Assembly (NCBI RefSeq): GCF_030063245.1
Contig: NZ_JASISR010000018.1
Coordinates: 41,231-105,230 of the forward strand
Length of the DNA stretch: 64,000 nt
Reading direction: 5' to 3'
Origin: Paenarthrobacter sp. PH39-S1
GTDB lineage: Bacteria; Actinomycetota; Actinomycetes; Actinomycetales; Micrococcaceae
Of this stretch, positions 62,803 through 64,000 are shown piece by piece (positions within the stretch are counted from its first letter, which is position 1; each line of letters starts with the position of its first letter). The notes below the pieces were generated by a model. It was not told the DNA's origin, made no database searches, and saw only the letters and a program-made list of their open reading frames with translations. The position numbers and the translations under genes are program-made.

Positions 62803-63125
62803 CTGGTCACGGGCAGTGGACGGCCCCCGCCGGCGCCGTCCCGGACCACCGGGACGTCCCAACGCACGGACCGCTGCGCCTGTTGCGAAGGCCCACGGCG
62901 CGCCTGGCATTCTATTCGTCCCCCTACCTATTGCCATCGTTACCTATTGCCATCGTTGCCCTGCACGCGCACAATGTACGTGTCCGGTCGCGTCGCCCGG
63001 GAATCAGCGGTCTCAACCGTTGACAATCCCAGCCGCCGCGACGCTGAACCGGAAGTTTCCGGGATTTTCCCTCGGCTGTGCATTGCGCATCGGCAGCAGA
63101 GGGATGGCGGGGAGGGGAGACCGCT
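62803..63125. other. Intergenic region between lutR and the lipoprotein gene
   Basis: 323 bases without a gene. A GGACGGC/GCCGTCC hairpin (62818-62841) just after lutR may terminate it, although no T tract follows. A perfect 16-bp duplication lies at 62925-62956. A TTGACA at 63020-63025 could be a -35 for the lipoprotein gene but no good -10 follows. Confidence 0.6.
62925..62956. repeat. 16-bp perfect tandem duplication, non-coding
   Basis: TACCTATTGCCATCGT occurs twice in direct succession (62925-62940, 62941-62956). The unit is not divisible by three, in contrast to all the coding repeats in this window. Confidence 0.93.
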
Positions 63126-64000
63126 GTGAACCGCGTCTGGAGTCCCCGTCATGCCAGGATGGCAGCGGTCGCTGGCTGCGCTGCCATAGGGCTGGCGCTC
63201 GTGACCGCCTGCGCCCCGTCTGCGCCGCAGTCACCACCTCCGGCAAGTCCACCAGCGCAGGAGTCCGCCACTGGCCCGAGCGCATCGGCCCCCTCAGGGA
63301 AAACCGATCCGGGCGCCGTCGTAAATCCCACCGGCCCACCGGAAGCCGGAGCGCCGCCGGCCGCAGGCAATGCCCTGGCGTGGGTTCCGCCTGGTCCTGC
63401 GGATCCGGCGGATGCGCCGCCTGATGGCTGGTACGCCCTCATGGAAGCGCACAGGTGCGACGAAATGGCCCCCAATGATGCGCTGGCGCGTGCAGCCCAG
63501 TCGATCTGCACCGCCGTCGATCCGCGGGCCTCTGCCGCGGACGTTTCGTCTGCTTGGGCGCAGGCGGCGGCCAGCTTCCGGGAGGCACAGCCGCCCGCGC
63601 CGACCGCGTGCTTGGAGGCGACCGCCTACTCGGTTGTCTCCAATCTGTTGGCCTACCACGTGGCGCACCCGAACAGCCCGGTGCTGGCCGCCGCGGGGTC
63701 AGGAACGGCATGCCCGCCCCAGCTGACCCGAGTCGACCCCGCGGCAGACGCCCAAGCAGGCACCAAGATACGGTTGATAGGCCACTTCGTGGAGCTTTCC
63801 GCGGTCCTCGTGGACGGGATAGCCGTCCAGTTCCGGAAGGTGTCGGAAAACAGGTTCGTGTTCACGGCGCCAGCGGCGCATTCCGGCCCCGCAACCGTTC
63901 GAGCCGTGGGTCCAGGTGGAACTACCATCGAGGGCAGCGCCGAGTTCACCTATTTGGTGCCGATATCAGCGTCGCTTGTGCCGAGCGGCCCGCAGGTGAC
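63126..64000 (+). CDS. Putative lipoprotein with IPT/TIG-like domain, 3' part missing
   Basis: The frame opens at GTG 63126 (GGGGAGGGGAG just upstream) and stays open to the window edge, about 291 residues. The n-region is basic, the lipobox is ALVTAC, and a Pro/Ser/Ala linker leads to a helical domain with four cysteines (HRCDEM, SICTAV, TACLEA, TACPPQ) that may form two disulfides. The last 85 residues (GTKIRLIGHFVELSAVLVDG, FRKVSENRFVFTAPA, VRAVGPGGTTIEG) follow the IPT/TIG immunoglobulin-like pattern. Function unknown; extracellular, lipid-anchored binding protein is a fair description. Confidence 0.72.
   Translation, partial: MNRVWSPRHARMAAVAGCAAIGLALVTACAPSAPQSPPPASPPAQESATGPSASAPSGKTDPGAVVNPTGPPEAGAPPAAGNALAWVPPGPADPADAPPDGWYALMEAHRCDEMAPNDALARAAQSICTAVDPRASAADVSSAWAQAAASFREAQPPAPTACLEATAYSVVSNLLAYHVAHPNSPVLAAAGSGTACPPQLTRVDPAADAQAGTKIRLIGHFVELSAVLVDGIAVQFRKVSENRFVFTAPAAHSGPATVRAVGPGGTTIEGSAEFTYLVPISASLVPSGPQV

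Overview
The window is high-GC chromosomal DNA of an actinobacterium, most likely Micrococcaceae (Arthrobacter-like). Evidence: a dcw cell-wall/division cluster with mraZ, a Rv2175c/PknL pair, mycothione reductase, an OdhI/GarA FHA protein, a ParA-ScpA-ScpB-RluB-TyrA-Cmk-Der block, class II DAHP synthase, and a MurE whose substrate motif departs from the meso-DAP type as expected for lysine peptidoglycan. The assignment rests on gene content and order, not on any database search.

Layout. 1-13.4 kb (minus): dcw operon mraZ-rsmH-ftsL-like-ftsI-murE-murF-mraY-murD-ftsW-murG-murC (murC runs off the left edge), nearly every junction a 1-4 nt stop/start overlap, driven from a promoter whose spacer holds three 10-bp-spaced MraZ boxes. 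13.6-26.9 kb: DUF3040 protein, dinB, a lipoprotein overlapping a polyprenyl diphosphate synthase, Rv2175c-like protein, LysM lytic transglycosylase, PASTA kinase, aroG, acyltransferase, hydrolase, membrane protein, ROK glucokinase. 27-36 kb: fadD15-like ligase, mtr, an EspI-like ATPase, pyruvate carboxylase. 36.2-40.9 kb: decayed gcvP, a ParA-like ATPase, then resR/mcdR-like, DUF151, ftsR-like, FHA, gcvH. 41-44.6 kb: accessory operon RHH regulator-DUF4097-DrrA/DrrB-type ABC exporter. 44.8-52.8 kb: tRNA-Pro(GGG), der, plsC remnant, cmk, tyrA, rluB, scpB, scpA, parA. 53-64 kb: ABC ATPase plus DUF6297 membrane protein, YdeP-like molybdopterin oxidoreductase, AmiS/UreI channel with a collapsed formamidase remnant, lutABC lactate operon with its divergent GntR regulator, and a partial IPT/TIG lipoprotein.

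How it fits together. The left half is growth and division: precursor synthesis (MurC-G, MraY), septal synthases (FtsW/FtsI), transcriptional control (MraZ, FtsR- and ResR-like regulators) and a PASTA Ser/Thr kinase. The right half combines chromosome segregation (ParA/ScpAB), anaplerosis and carbon control (pyruvate carboxylase, OdhI-like FHA, lactate use) and small-molecule transport.

Two themes stand out. First, many coding regions carry short in-frame tandem repeats (15, 18, 27 or 60 bp) in linkers or tails, while the non-coding repeats have unit lengths not divisible by three. Second, several genes are visibly decayed in place: gcvP, the plsC between cmk and der, a formamidase behind amiS, and an IS1380-type transposase. 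I found no CRISPR array, rRNA or intact mobile element.
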